Notes: a model not told the origin generated them from the sequence alone. DNA of 64,000 nt from Cellvibrionales bacterium (GCA_016713115.1 JADJPU010000001.1:310001-374000); one strand, 5' to 3'; shown: positions 27,818 to 37,451, numbered from the stretch's first letter. Numbers and translations are program-made.

Positions 27818-28534
27818 TTACACCAGACTGGTCGCAATCTCAGAAAAACTGTGCACGGCAGGATGCGGGCTGTTGGCAATTGCCGCATTATCAGCTGCAC
27901 TGTCTTGCGGGCGCACTAACCAACAGGTTTGCATACCCGCCGCTTTGGCCGCGTCCAACTCGGCGGCAATATCCGACAAAAACAAAATGTTTTCTGGCAA
28001 TATATGGATAGCTTCTGCGATACACTGATACGAAGCCGCCTCTTGTTTTGCGCCCGATGTCGTATCGAAATATTCAGAAAACAGCGGTGTCATATCACCA
28101 AATTCACTGTAGGCAAAAAATAATTTTTGCGCCTGAATCGAGCCGCTGGAATACACGAACAACGGAATGCCTGCTGCATGCCACGCCTGCAACTGTTTAA
28201 CCGCATCTTCATACACATGCGCGCTGTAAGCCTGATTTTTATAGCCATGCTCCCACAGCATGCCTTGCAGAGCTTTTAGCGGCGTCGCTTTGCGATCTTC
28301 TGCAATCCACTGCAACAGCGTTGCGATAATGGCTTCGTAATTGTTTTCTGCCACGCCAATTTCTTGCGCCACCGCGCGCATTTGCGCTAACACCGCAGGG
28401 TCTTGCGCATTGGCGCGCACAAATGTCGACAAATGTTGCGCCGCATAGGGAAACAACACATCGCGCACAAAAGAAATGGAACTGGTGGTGCCTTCAATAT
28501 CGGTGAGTATGGCTTTGACTTTGAACATATACAT
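27818..28534 (-). CDS. mtnC: Enolase-phosphatase E1 (methionine salvage)
   Basis: Bifunctional HAD enzyme that enolises and dephosphorylates 2,3-diketo-5-methylthiopentyl-1-phosphate to the acireductone. 238 residues. The HAD nucleophile motif appears as TDIEGTTSSISFV near the N-terminus, with YSSGSIQAQKLFF (motif II) and FLSDIAAELDAAKAAGM (motif III). The ATG at 28534 overlaps the mtnD stop (TGATG); an ATG two codons later is also possible. It is the last gene of the mtnB-mtnD-mtnC operon. Confidence 0.95.
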   Translation of the reverse strand: MYMFKVKAILTDIEGTTSSISFVRDVLFPYAAQHLSTFVRANAQDPAVLAQMRAVAQEIGVAENNYEAIIATLLQWIAEDRKATPLKALQGMLWEHGYKNQAYSAHVYEDAVKQLQAWHAAGIPLFVYSSGSIQAQKLFFAYSEFGDMTPLFSEYFDTTSGAKQEAASYQCIAEAIHILPENILFLSDIAAELDAAKAAGMQTCWLVRPQDSAADNAAIANSPHPAVHSFSEIATSLV

Positions 28535-29073
28535 CAACCATCCAATTTAGGAAACTGTTTGGCGATCTCGCTGCCCGTGTACTGTGCCACCCAACCGGCT
28601 TCGTTGTTAAAAAAACGAATCGCTGCCAGATTGGGCTCACCGCCCAAATCAAACCAATGCTTCGTATTGGCTGGCACACTGAGAAAGTCGCCTTTTTCGC
28701 ATAACACGCTGTACACCTTGTCGCCGATGTGCAGATAGAACAGACCGCAGCCATCAACAAAAAAACGCACTTCATCTTCGGTGTGGATATGCTCGCTCAA
28801 AAATTTTTCGCGCAGTGCTTGCTTGTTGGGATTGCCGCTGTTGATGCTAATGACATCCACCGTAACAAAACCGCATTCCGTGACGATCTTGTCTACATCA
28901 CTGCGATACGCCTGCAAAATAGCTTCTTGCGTGTCACCCGCTTGCACCCGCGCACTAGGTCGCCACTGCTCAAAGCGAATACCCACTTGCCGCAAGGTCT
29001 GTGCTATTTGTGGCGCGGCGCGCGTTTGTATTTGCTGATCGCCATTTTCAGAATAAACAATCAACTCACTCAT
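28534..29073 (-). CDS. mtnD: Acireductone dioxygenase (methionine salvage)
   Basis: Cupin enzyme that cleaves acireductone with oxygen to formate and the 2-keto acid of methionine (the iron form). 179 residues, family length. The metal-binding motif HIHTEDEVRFF supplies two His and a Glu, and a third His is in NTKHWFDLG. It lies between mtnB (24 bp upstream) and mtnC (overlapping), on one transcript. Confidence 0.96.
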   Translation of the reverse strand: MSELIVYSENGDQQIQTRAAPQIAQTLRQVGIRFEQWRPSARVQAGDTQEAILQAYRSDVDKIVTECGFVTVDVISINSGNPNKQALREKFLSEHIHTEDEVRFFVDGCGLFYLHIGDKVYSVLCEKGDFLSVPANTKHWFDLGGEPNLAAIRFFNNEAGWVAQYTGSEIAKQFPKLDG

Positions 29074-29097
29074 TATTTTTCCCCGCTTCTCGTTGCT

Positions 29098-29739
29098 CTA
29101 TGGGCGCGCGCTGTAGCGGCGCCACTCACAGTCGAGCAAAAACTCTAAAGCTTCCAGATGGCGCATACACGCCGCTAAATCTTCCGCCCAGGTGTAAAGT
29201 CCGTGGCCACGAATTAAATACGCCACGCCCACGCCTTCGCGTTGCATGCGTTTTTCCACGCGCTGTGACAGCTCCACCATATCCTGTGTATTTTCAAAAA
29301 TCGGAATATGCAATTCCGTGTTGTGTGTTTGCACACTGTTAAACGCTTTCAATAATTCATAGCCGCGCAGCACCAAGGTATCGACATTCGGCTGCGCCAT
29401 CGTCAACACCGTGGCGCACACGGAATGCGTGTGCAGCACAGCACCAATATCGGCATCGCGTTTGTATAACTGCGTGTGCAATAAAGTTTCAGCCGACGGT
29501 TTTTTATCCATTAACGGTTTGCCATCCACATCGACTGCCATCACATCATCAACCGTCAGCTCACCTTTGTGTTTGCCAGAAACAGTGACAGCGCAGCAGC
29601 TTGCATTCAAACGCACGGAATAATTACTGGATGTGGCAGGTGACCAACCACGGCTGTATATCGCGCGGCTGGCGACCACAATGCTCTCGGCACATTGCAA
29701 AAACTGCGCCGAATCAAACGGCGTGAGCGACGAAGTCAT
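29098..29739 (-). CDS. mtnB: Methylthioribulose-1-phosphate dehydratase
   Basis: Class II aldolase-fold, zinc-dependent enzyme that dehydrates methylthioribulose-1-phosphate in methionine salvage. 213 residues from ATG 29739, chosen over an upstream in-frame start because GGAG precedes it and the extension is not conserved. Motifs are GWSPATSSNYSVR, SAETLLHTQLY, VLHTHSVCATVL (zinc ligands) and IRGHGLYTWA. First gene of mtnB-mtnD-mtnC. mtnA, which would make its substrate, is not in the window. Confidence 0.95.
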   Translation of the reverse strand: MTSSLTPFDSAQFLQCAESIVVASRAIYSRGWSPATSSNYSVRLNASCCAVTVSGKHKGELTVDDVMAVDVDGKPLMDKKPSAETLLHTQLYKRDADIGAVLHTHSVCATVLTMAQPNVDTLVLRGYELLKAFNSVQTHNTELHIPIFENTQDMVELSQRVEKRMQREGVGVAYLIRGHGLYTWAEDLAACMRHLEALEFLLDCEWRRYSARP

Positions 29740-29790
29740 GGCAATCTCCACAGAAATGTGTCGCGATGGGGGTTGGCATTTTGCCACAGA

Positions 29791-30720
29791 TCAACTGTGA
29801 CGCAGCCGCTGCACACCGAGCATTACCACGGCCAAACCTGCCATTTGCAACACACTCACCGCTTCACCCAACACCAAACCTGCAATCAACACCGTGGCCA
29901 CAGGGCCAATCATGCCGACTGCGCCAGCCTTATCAGGTCCGATTTGTTTGATGCCCGCCGACATCATGAAGGAAGGCAACACCGTAAAGAAAATTGCGGT
30001 GATGGCTGCCAAACCGTATACCGCGGGCGACAAATGCAATATCGCGGCGAATGACGGCTGCGTGAAGGCGTAGTGCAACACAATCATGCCACTCGCTGAC
30101 AACATGGCCACTGCGGTAAACAGCGCACTGGACAACACACGCATGCAGTAATCACTGCCGATCACATACAAAGCAAACGACAACGCACTCAACAAAACCC
30201 ACAGTGCACCTTTGCCGGTTTCTGTCAGCGACACATGAGGCTGCATGCGAATATCCGCAAAAAACACCATCAATAAACCCGCATAAATAATTGCCGCACA
30301 GACACCAACGGACCACGATATTTTTTTATTTAGCAAAGGCACGGACAACAGCAATACAAAAACAGGATATGTGTAGAGAATAATTCTCTCTAACCCTGCG
30401 CTGATGGTTTGCAAGCCCAACAAATCCAAATAACTCGCGACGTAGTAGCCCAGCACGCCGATGCTCATCACCAAAATCAACAACTTTTTTGATAAGGCTT
30501 GCGCTTCGTGACGAATGCGCATTGCAGCAACCCACACATAAATAGGCGCAGAAAACAGCATGCGCAGCAACATCACATCCGCCACGCTTGCGCCTTGTGC
30601 GTACATCAACTTGATGACTGTGCCTTTACACGCAAACAACAGCGCGGCAATGCCCACCAGCCATAAACCGGCATCGCGCTGTAATCGTTTTTTGTTTCCC
30701 ATCAAGGCTTTAGCCAACAT
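29791..30720 (-). CDS. EamA/DMT-superfamily transporter
   Basis: 309 residues with ten predicted transmembrane helices in two EamA repeats of five. The start at ATG 30720 has GGAG at a suitable distance; an internal ATG 18 bases later is possible. DMT proteins export small metabolites or amino acids. It sits 51 bp upstream of mtnB on the same strand, so it may be co-transcribed with the methionine-salvage genes, but a substrate cannot be assigned. Confidence 0.85.
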   Translation of the reverse strand: MLAKALMGNKKRLQRDAGLWLVGIAALLFACKGTVIKLMYAQGASVADVMLLRMLFSAPIYVWVAAMRIRHEAQALSKKLLILVMSIGVLGYYVASYLDLLGLQTISAGLERIILYTYPVFVLLLSVPLLNKKISWSVGVCAAIIYAGLLMVFFADIRMQPHVSLTETGKGALWVLLSALSFALYVIGSDYCMRVLSSALFTAVAMLSASGMIVLHYAFTQPSFAAILHLSPAVYGLAAITAIFFTVLPSFMMSAGIKQIGPDKAGAVGMIGPVATVLIAGLVLGEAVSVLQMAGLAVVMLGVQRLRHS

Positions 30721-30810
30721 CACATCACTCCCAAACAAAACAAAACACGGCAAAACAAACAACGCTTTTCAGCAGGTTCAGCAGCTTTGCGTTTTGGAAG
30801 AGTCAAAAAC

Positions 30811-30834
30811 AAAAAAGCCGCTAGAAGCGGCTTT
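30811..30834 (-). terminator. Intrinsic terminator downstream of clpB
   Basis: 9 bp stem AAAGCCGCT / AGCGGCTTT with an AGA loop. The adjacent A-run reads as a T-run on the minus strand. It lies about 155 bp beyond the clpB stop; the intervening sequence shows no gene. Confidence 0.8.
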
Positions 30835-30989
30835 GAGCGGGGACTAAAACAAGTTTAGCGATCAACCAGGCACAAAAAGCCGCGACAGTGGGCGATGCCA
30901 CAGTCGCACAGAGACGGCTTTAATAAACAAGGTCTGGTTCATGTCATACATACACAAGGTTGATGCTCGCATCATAAACGCGCACTGCG

Positions 30990-33638
30990 CTACACCGCAA
31001 CCGCTTTGGTAAAACAAGCGCGATTATCGGCAGACAAATCGACCGCAATCGTATCCTCCGCCACAAAATGCCCTGCGAGAATTTCATTCGCCAGCGGATT
31101 TTCGATGAGCTGTTGAATAGCGCGTTTCAACGGACGCGCACCATACACAGGATCAAAACCCACCTCGACCAATTCTTGCATGACGGCATCGCTAAAGGTG
31201 ATTGCCATTTCGCGCTCATGCAAGCGTTTGCGCAGCAGCGCCAATTGAATATCGGCAATATTGCGAATTTGTTCTTTGCCCAGCGGATGAAACACCACCA
31301 CTTCATCAATACGGTTGATGAACTCAGGGCGAAAATGGCTGCCGACCACTTCCATCACCGCTGCTTTCATCGCCTCGTAGCGATTTTCATTGCGCGTGGA
31401 ATCGTCTTGCAATTCCAAGCCGTCAAAGCTGACGGAATCAAACGAGCGACCGCTGGCCAAATCTTGTATGCGATCAGAACCCAAGTTAGATGTCATCACC
31501 ACCACGGTATTGCGAAAATCTACCGTGCGCCCTTGGCTGTCGGTCAAGCGTCCGTCATCCAAGACTTGCAGCAAAATATTGAATACATCGGGATGCGCTT
31601 TTTCCACCTCATCCAACAACAACACCGAATACGGTTTGCGGCGCACAGCTTCGGTTAAATAGCCGCCGTCTTCGTGGCCGACATAGCCAGGAGGCGCGCC
31701 GATCAAACGCGCGACGGAATGTTTTTCCATAAACTCCGACATATCCAAACGCACCATCGCCTCTTCGGTGTCGAACAAAAACATCGCCAGCGCTTTGCAC
31801 AACTCGGTTTTACCCACACCTGTAGGCCCGAGAAATAAAAATGAACCGTTGGGGCGATTAGGGTCTGACAAACCGGCGCGCGAGCGGCGCACGGCATTGG
31901 ACACAGCCACCACCGCTTCTTTCTGTCCCACCACGCGTTTGTGCAAGGCATCTTCCATGCGCAGCAGTTTTTCTCGCTCACCCTCCAACATTTTTGAGAC
32001 GGGAATGCCCGTCCACTTGGATACCACTTCGGCAATTTCTTCATCGGTAACGCGATTGCGCAGCAGTTGATGCTCAATTTGTTGCGGTTGATCGGCAGCC
32101 GCCAACTGCTTTTCTAACGCGGGAATCACGCCGTATTGCAGTTCCGACATGCGCGTGAGATCGCCCGCGCGGCGTGCGGCATCCATATCAATGCGCGCTT
32201 TTTCTAAATCCGCTTTGATCTGCTGCGAGCCCATCAAAGAGGCTTTTTCTGCCTTCCAGATTTCTTCTAAATCCGCAAACTCTTTTTCTACTTTGGCAAT
32301 TTGCTCATTGAGAATGTCTAAGGATTTTCTGGCGGACTCGTCATCGTCTTTTTTCACCGCTTCGCGCTGGATTTTTAACTGAATTAAACGCCGCTCTAGC
32401 TTGTCCATCTCCTCCGGCTTGGAATCAATTTCCATGCGGATGCGCGAGGCCGCCTCGTCAATCAAGTCGATGGCTTTATCCGGCAGTTGGCGATCGGTGA
32501 TATAGCGTTGCGATAATTTTGCCGCAGCGATAATCGCACTGTCGGTAATATCCACGCCGTGATGCACTTCGTAGCGCTCTTTCAAACCGCGCAAAATGGC
32601 GATGGTGTCTTCTTCCGATGGCTGATCGACGATCACTTTTTGAAAACGCCGCTCCAGTGCCGCATCTTTTTCAATGAACTGACGGTATTCGTCCAGCGTA
32701 GTCGCACCCACGCAGTGCAACTCACCGCGTGCCAGCGCCGGCTTCAACATATTGCCAGCATCCATCGCACCTTCGGCTTTGCCCGCGCCGACCATGGTGT
32801 GCAATTCATCAATAAACAGAATGACATTACCTTCCTGTTTCGCCAATTCATTCAGCACGGCTTTCAAACGCTCTTCAAAATCACCGCGAAACTTAGCACC
32901 CGCCAACAGCGCGCCGAGATCTAACGACAACAGGCGTTTATTTTTTAATCCTTCCGGCACTTCGCCATTCACGATGCGCTGCGCCAAGCCTTCCACAATG
33001 GCGGTTTTGCCCACGCCGGGCTCACCGATCAATACTGGATTGTTTTTTGTGCGGCGCTGCAACACTTGAATCGTGCGGCGAATTTCATCATCGCGCCCAA
33101 TCACCGGGTCGAGCTTGCCGCTCTCCGCGCGCTCGGTCATATCAATGGTGTATTTATCGAGCGCCTGCCGCGCAGACTCCGCATTCGGATCATCCACCGC
33201 CTGCCCTGCGCGCAATTCAGTAACCGCTTGTTGCAACTGTGACACTTGGCCAAACTTTTTCAGCAATGCACCCAGCGTTCCGCCGTCTTGCGCCGCAGCC
33301 AGTAACACCGCTTCGCTAGCGATGTATTGATCGCCCTGCTGCTGCGCGTATTTGTCGGCCAAGTTGAGCAACTTTACTAATTCTTGCGACATCGCCACAT
33401 CGCCCGTTGCGTTGCTCACTGTGGCCTGCTTTTGCAATTCTTCATCCAACGCTCGGCGCAAACCCGCCACATCAAAACGCGCTTTCCGTAGCAGTGGGCT
33501 GACGCTGCCGCCCTGTTGATCGAGCAGCGCCTGCAACAAATGCACGGGGGCAATTTGCGTGTGGTCGCGCCCCACGGCTAAAGATTGCGCGTCAGATAGG
33601 GCGTTTTGGAGCTGGCTAGTTAACTTATCAATTCTCAT
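30990..33638 (-). CDS. clpB: ATP-dependent disaggregase ClpB
   Basis: Hexameric AAA+ chaperone that threads proteins out of aggregates with DnaK/DnaJ/GrpE. 882 residues. The order is the N-terminal double-Clp repeat (1-145), AAA1 with GEPGVGKTA, the long coiled-coil middle domain (about 410-520), AAA2 with GPTGVGKTE, and a C-terminal small domain (VYGARPLKRAIQQ). A consensus sigma-32 promoter lies about 40 bp upstream of the ATG. In E. coli the order is rluD-yfiH-clpB; here a histidine kinase gene intervenes between pgeF and clpB. Confidence 0.98.
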   Translation of the reverse strand: MRIDKLTSQLQNALSDAQSLAVGRDHTQIAPVHLLQALLDQQGGSVSPLLRKARFDVAGLRRALDEELQKQATVSNATGDVAMSQELVKLLNLADKYAQQQGDQYIASEAVLLAAAQDGGTLGALLKKFGQVSQLQQAVTELRAGQAVDDPNAESARQALDKYTIDMTERAESGKLDPVIGRDDEIRRTIQVLQRRTKNNPVLIGEPGVGKTAIVEGLAQRIVNGEVPEGLKNKRLLSLDLGALLAGAKFRGDFEERLKAVLNELAKQEGNVILFIDELHTMVGAGKAEGAMDAGNMLKPALARGELHCVGATTLDEYRQFIEKDAALERRFQKVIVDQPSEEDTIAILRGLKERYEVHHGVDITDSAIIAAAKLSQRYITDRQLPDKAIDLIDEAASRIRMEIDSKPEEMDKLERRLIQLKIQREAVKKDDDESARKSLDILNEQIAKVEKEFADLEEIWKAEKASLMGSQQIKADLEKARIDMDAARRAGDLTRMSELQYGVIPALEKQLAAADQPQQIEHQLLRNRVTDEEIAEVVSKWTGIPVSKMLEGEREKLLRMEDALHKRVVGQKEAVVAVSNAVRRSRAGLSDPNRPNGSFLFLGPTGVGKTELCKALAMFLFDTEEAMVRLDMSEFMEKHSVARLIGAPPGYVGHEDGGYLTEAVRRKPYSVLLLDEVEKAHPDVFNILLQVLDDGRLTDSQGRTVDFRNTVVVMTSNLGSDRIQDLASGRSFDSVSFDGLELQDDSTRNENRYEAMKAAVMEVVGSHFRPEFINRIDEVVVFHPLGKEQIRNIADIQLALLRKRLHEREMAITFSDAVMQELVEVGFDPVYGARPLKRAIQQLIENPLANEILAGHFVAEDTIAVDLSADNRACFTKAVAV

Positions 33639-33676
33639 GTGATCAACCTCAAAAGGTTTTTATCTATGAGCACATG

Positions 33677-33702
33677 ATGGGGATGCTGGCGCGCAGTTCA
33701 AG
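33677..33702 (-). promoter_or_regulatory. Sigma-32 (RpoH) heat-shock promoter of clpB
   Basis: On the minus strand, CTTGAA (33697-33702), a 14 bp spacer and CCCCAT (33677-33682) match the RpoH consensus exactly in both hexamers and in spacing. It lies entirely in the short gap between the kinase stop and clpB, so clpB can be induced independently of the upstream genes. Confidence 0.85.
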
Positions 33703-33727
33703 CCAGCCTCGCAGCATTGGCAACAAT

Positions 33728-35662
33728 CTACGCAGACAAATCAAACGGCAGTTCGATGACAAAGACACTGCCCACACCCAAGGAGCTCGATATTTGAATC
33801 GTGCCGTGCATCATCTCTACCAACTGCTTACAAATCGGCAGCCCCAGACCAAAGCCTTGCCGATACCCTGCGCTGTTTTCTTCGCGCGCATACGGCTCAA
33901 AAGCGCGGCCGACAAATTCTGGCGACATGCCGATACCGGTGTCATGCACTTCAAACCGCAGCGTCACTTTATCGACACTGCGCGCAACAACCGACACCAG
34001 CAATTTGACGCTGCCTTCATCGGTAAATTTAAACGCATTGGTCAGCAAATTATTCAGCAGTTGCTGCAAGCGGTTTCTATCGCCAATCATCAATAGTGGC
34101 AACATGCCATCGCTCGCCACGGAAAACGCGATATTTTTCTGGCGATAAGTCACCTGCATTGCATTTTCCACTTCAGACAACAATGCGGCAATGCTGAACG
34201 ATTGTTTATGCAACACGACATGCCCAGATTTAAGGCGCGAGTAGCTGAGAATGCCGTCCACGATAGTGATTACCGTGTTGCAAGATTGTTGAATCACATC
34301 CAAATATTTCTTCTTCTGCTCTAGCGACACAGGCTCACGCAGTAAATGCACTGCCCCCATCACCGCCGACAATGGCGATTTCACATCGTGCGTGACTCTA
34401 TCGACAAACTCACTGCGCGCTTCCATGTCAGCATTGAGTTTCAGCACCTGCCCCTGAGCAAATAACTTGGCTTTTTCCTCTGTAAAAATCTTAGATGCAA
34501 TTACAATGAAGAGGAAAGTAACCTGTAAAGTCAACCCAACCTCATAACCATGATGAGCCAACTGAGAGTTTGGCAACAACGTAAACGCAGGCAAAGAAGA
34601 AGAAAACATGAATAAAACAAACAACAACAATCCACTACTAAACAACCAATATTCAGCCAAAGAAAAAAACAACGTAAGCAACGCCAGAGCAACTGCCAAC
34701 AATAAAACTATTGAATTTAAAAACATTAGCGCAGCATATAAATATGCATTCACCGATAATGGCAAGAGCAGCATAGTTAACGCAATCACTACGCCAAAAA
34801 ACCACAACAACTTATCAAAGACAGGAAACTTAACCGACGTTTGGTAGCAACCGCGCAACACCTGCACAAAGGAAAAGCCCTGCACTCCATGAATTAACAA
34901 AAACGAGATATTCCTCCACTCCAAGTACACATCTGGAATTACCCTCTGCACCACCCCAGCAATGTATAGCACAGACAATAAATTTGTAACCGCAAATACC
35001 CACATCTGAAACTCAAGACCCACTCGACGCACACGCAACATGTAGATCAAAAGAAACAAAACAACCGAATAAATTATCCCGACGACAGTCCCAGTGAACC
35101 GCCCAGTCGATACCACCTGCTGGGGAAACAGATCCAAATCAACCAGCACCGGAATGAAAAGCGCAGAGAACTGTGTCGCAAGAGAAAAATCCACCTGCAT
35201 GGTTTTTCCAGCAGGAATTTCCAGCTCAAACGCATAGTAGTCGTATTTTAGATCACGACTCGCATAGGGATAATTTTGCCCAGTTAACACTTGCTTGACC
35301 GCAACTCCTTCGATGCCAGCCTGCAAATTTATTTGACTAAATAAAGTTTGATCTAAATTAAAAATAAATGTGCGCGACACATTTGAATCATTGCGAACCG
35401 AAAACCTAAACCATTGTGTGCTAAATGGCAGCAAGGGTGATGCCGAGGTCAGCGCTTCATATTCTGCATCAGACACATGAGCCATCTGCTGAACTGAATC
35501 TGATGTCATCGAACCAACATAGTGAGTGATATAGGGGCGCAGCGACAAATGCTGGAATTGCGTCGACTCACTTACAACAACTGGATCTACCGTGGCAGCC
35601 TGTAGCGTCATAGCACAAACAACTAGAAATCCCTGCACTAGCAAACAAATAATTCCTTTCAT
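33728..35662 (-). CDS. 7TMR-DISM sensor histidine kinase
   Basis: 644 residues from ATG 35662 behind AGAGGG; a longer upstream reading overlaps pgeF out of frame and is rejected. The order is signal peptide (1-22), an extracellular 7TMR-DISMED2-like sensor domain (about 30-180), seven transmembrane helices (about 190-395), a short coiled coil, a DHp domain with H425 in THDVKSPLSAV, and a HATPase domain with the N-box (LLNNLLTNAFKF), DTGIGM and GFGLGLPI. There is no receiver domain and no response regulator next to it, so it is an orphan kinase. Such sensors may detect carbohydrates or other extracellular ligands. It sits between pgeF and clpB, breaking their usual adjacency. Confidence 0.85.
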   Translation of the reverse strand: MKGIICLLVQGFLVVCAMTLQAATVDPVVVSESTQFQHLSLRPYITHYVGSMTSDSVQQMAHVSDAEYEALTSASPLLPFSTQWFRFSVRNDSNVSRTFIFNLDQTLFSQINLQAGIEGVAVKQVLTGQNYPYASRDLKYDYYAFELEIPAGKTMQVDFSLATQFSALFIPVLVDLDLFPQQVVSTGRFTGTVVGIIYSVVLFLLIYMLRVRRVGLEFQMWVFAVTNLLSVLYIAGVVQRVIPDVYLEWRNISFLLIHGVQGFSFVQVLRGCYQTSVKFPVFDKLLWFFGVVIALTMLLLPLSVNAYLYAALMFLNSIVLLLAVALALLTLFFSLAEYWLFSSGLLLFVLFMFSSSLPAFTLLPNSQLAHHGYEVGLTLQVTFLFIVIASKIFTEEKAKLFAQGQVLKLNADMEARSEFVDRVTHDVKSPLSAVMGAVHLLREPVSLEQKKKYLDVIQQSCNTVITIVDGILSYSRLKSGHVVLHKQSFSIAALLSEVENAMQVTYRQKNIAFSVASDGMLPLLMIGDRNRLQQLLNNLLTNAFKFTDEGSVKLLVSVVARSVDKVTLRFEVHDTGIGMSPEFVGRAFEPYAREENSAGYRQGFGLGLPICKQLVEMMHGTIQISSSLGVGSVFVIELPFDLSA

Positions 35663-35718
35663 GCACGATCCCTCTTGCTCGTCCATCTCTCTTAGCCCGG
35701 CGGCGGCGATAATACTAC

Positions 35719-36501
35719 CTAGGTAGGTAGGTAGGTAGGCATCCGCCAAACCAACGAGGCCATGCGCCCCGTATTCCCCTCGCGGCGGTAGGAATAAAAA
35801 CGCCGCGCATCCGCCAAGGTATCTTCGCCACCGCCGTACACCGCCACAACTCCCAAGACCAGTAGTTGCCAACGCGCCAGCGCGTAAATATCACACAGCC
35901 AATGTGTATCGTCTGCGCCTTTCACAAAACAATCTACTAACGCGCTCTCATTGCAATTGTGATGCCGTTCAAGAAACTGCTCGCGCACTTCCGCACCCAC
36001 TTCAAAACTTTGCGGCCCTATTGCGGGACCCAACCACGCGAGTATTTCCGCTGACGGGCAGGAAAATTGCGCCACGGTTGCCTCCAACACACCAGCCACT
36101 AAACCACGCCAACCGGCATGCGCCGCCGCAATTTCACGGCCGTCGCGACTGCAAAACAACACCGGCAAGCAATCCGCTGTTAACACGGCACACACGGTAT
36201 TGGGCTGATTGCTGTAGCAGGCGTCGTAAGGTTTTGAGAGATCAACCCAACTTGTTCCATCGCGCCGCAACACATCGGTGCCATGCACTTGCGTCAACCA
36301 CGGCGGTTGTTCCGGCAGCGACAAATGCCGCTGCAACAACGCGCGGTTTTTTGTCACGGCTTGCGCGTCATCGCCCACATGGCTCGCTAAATTAAAACCG
36401 TCATACGGCGCTTGTGAAATGCCGCCAGCGCGCGTGGTCACGGCTGCGCGGATATTCGCCGGCGCCGGCCAATCAGGGGTGAGGCAGGTGATGGCGCTCA
36501 T
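35719..36501 (-). CDS. pgeF: Peptidoglycan editing factor PgeF (YfiH/LACC1 family)
   Basis: 260 residues. Family members are multicopper-oxidoreductase-like or purine-nucleoside-processing enzymes; E. coli PgeF prevents L-Ser being misplaced into muropeptides. Conserved motifs are TRAGGISQAPYDGFNLA, QVHGTDVL, LTADCLPVLFC and HAGWRGLVAGV, and the C-terminus YSYRREGNTGRMASLVW. The last seven or so residues after that motif are encoded by a tetranucleotide repeat (35721-35739) and look non-conserved. It overlaps rluD by 4 bp (ATGA), as expected for the rluD-pgeF pair. Confidence 0.93.
   Translation of the reverse strand: MSAITCLTPDWPAPANIRAAVTTRAGGISQAPYDGFNLASHVGDDAQAVTKNRALLQRHLSLPEQPPWLTQVHGTDVLRRDGTSWVDLSKPYDACYSNQPNTVCAVLTADCLPVLFCSRDGREIAAAHAGWRGLVAGVLEATVAQFSCPSAEILAWLGPAIGPQSFEVGAEVREQFLERHHNCNESALVDCFVKGADDTHWLCDIYALARWQLLVLGVVAVYGGGEDTLADARRFYSYRREGNTGRMASLVWRMPTYLPT
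35721..35739. repeat. Tetranucleotide microsatellite (AGGT)n at the pgeF 3' end
   Basis: Four full AGGT units and a partial fifth form the last codons and the stop of pgeF. A change of one unit would shift the frame and alter only the C-terminal tail. Confidence 0.9.
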
Positions 36502-37451
36502 GCCAGCGTCTCCTCGCGCAGAGCTTGCAGCAGTTCTTGCATATCTTCAGGTAAGGGCGCCTGCCACTGCATGTTTTCACCTGTAACCGGATGCACCAAG
36601 CCCAGTTGCTCCGCGTGCAGGGCTTGGCGGGGGAATTGCTGCAATAGCTTGCGTGTGGATTCAGTCGCCTGTTTGGGCAAGCGCAAGCGCGCGCCGTAAA
36701 CCACATCACCCAACAGCGGGTGGCCGATATGCGCCATGTGTACGCGAATTTGATGCGTGCGACCGCTCTCCAGCTGGCAGCGCACATGGCTCAGGGTTTC
36801 AAAGCGTTGCAGCACGCGGTAGTGCGTCACTGCTGGTTTGCCCGTGGCCACCACCGCCATTTTTACGCGGTCGCGCGGATGGCGGCCGATAGGCGCATCC
36901 ACCGTGCCGCCCGCCGTCAACACGCCGCACAACACGGCCTCGTACTCGCGCTTCATGCTGCGAGCCTGCAACTGTCGCACCAGCTCCGTGTGCGCTTGCA
37001 GGGTGCGCGCCACCACCAGCAAGCCCGTGGTGTCTTTGTCCAAGCGATGCACAATGCCCGCGCGCGGCACCGCTGCCAGTTGCGGATCGTGAAACAGCAG
37101 CGCATTCAGCAGCGTGCCATCCGGTGAACCCGCCCCTGGATGCACCACCAAACCAGCGGGTTTGTTGATGACCAGCAGCGCCTCGTCCTCGTAAACAATA
37201 TCCAGTACAATCGCCTGTGCCGACCAATTTTCACTGATCGGCACTTCGGCATTCAGCGTCATCACGCTGCCATACAGCACTTTGTCTTTGGCGCGCACAC
37301 TCGCGCCATCCACCAGCAGCTCGCCCGATTTAATCCACGCCTGCAAACGCGCACGCGAAAACTCGGCAAATAATTCTGCCGCCACTTGATCCACGCGCAA
37401 GCCGGATTGCTCGTTGCGCACGGCTGCTGATTGTTGAATGGGTTCACTCAT
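36498..37451 (-). CDS. rluD: 23S rRNA pseudouridine synthase RluD
   Basis: Makes pseudouridines 1911, 1915 and 1917 in helix 69 of 23S rRNA. 317 residues. An N-terminal S4 RNA-binding domain (LRVDQVAAELF to LLVDGASVRA, 18-56) precedes the catalytic domain, with D138 in HRLDKDTTGLLVV. GRTHQIRVHMAHIGHPLLGD is also present. Overlaps pgeF. It is divergent from the GT-C gene at 37522. Confidence 0.96.
   Translation of the reverse strand: MSEPIQQSAAVRNEQSGLRVDQVAAELFAEFSRARLQAWIKSGELLVDGASVRAKDKVLYGSVMTLNAEVPISENWSAQAIVLDIVYEDEALLVINKPAGLVVHPGAGSPDGTLLNALLFHDPQLAAVPRAGIVHRLDKDTTGLLVVARTLQAHTELVRQLQARSMKREYEAVLCGVLTAGGTVDAPIGRHPRDRVKMAVVATGKPAVTHYRVLQRFETLSHVRCQLESGRTHQIRVHMAHIGHPLLGDVVYGARLRLPKQATESTRKLLQQFPRQALHAEQLGLVHPVTGENMQWQAPLPEDMQELLQALREETLA

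Noticed and set aside
34600..34850. A-rich open frame opposite the kinase transmembrane domain
   Set aside because: It is the complement of T-rich codons for hydrophobic helices; no independent gene signals.
35663..35872. Upstream extension of the histidine kinase
   Set aside because: It overlaps pgeF out of frame; the ATG at 35662 starts a clear signal peptide with a ribosome site.
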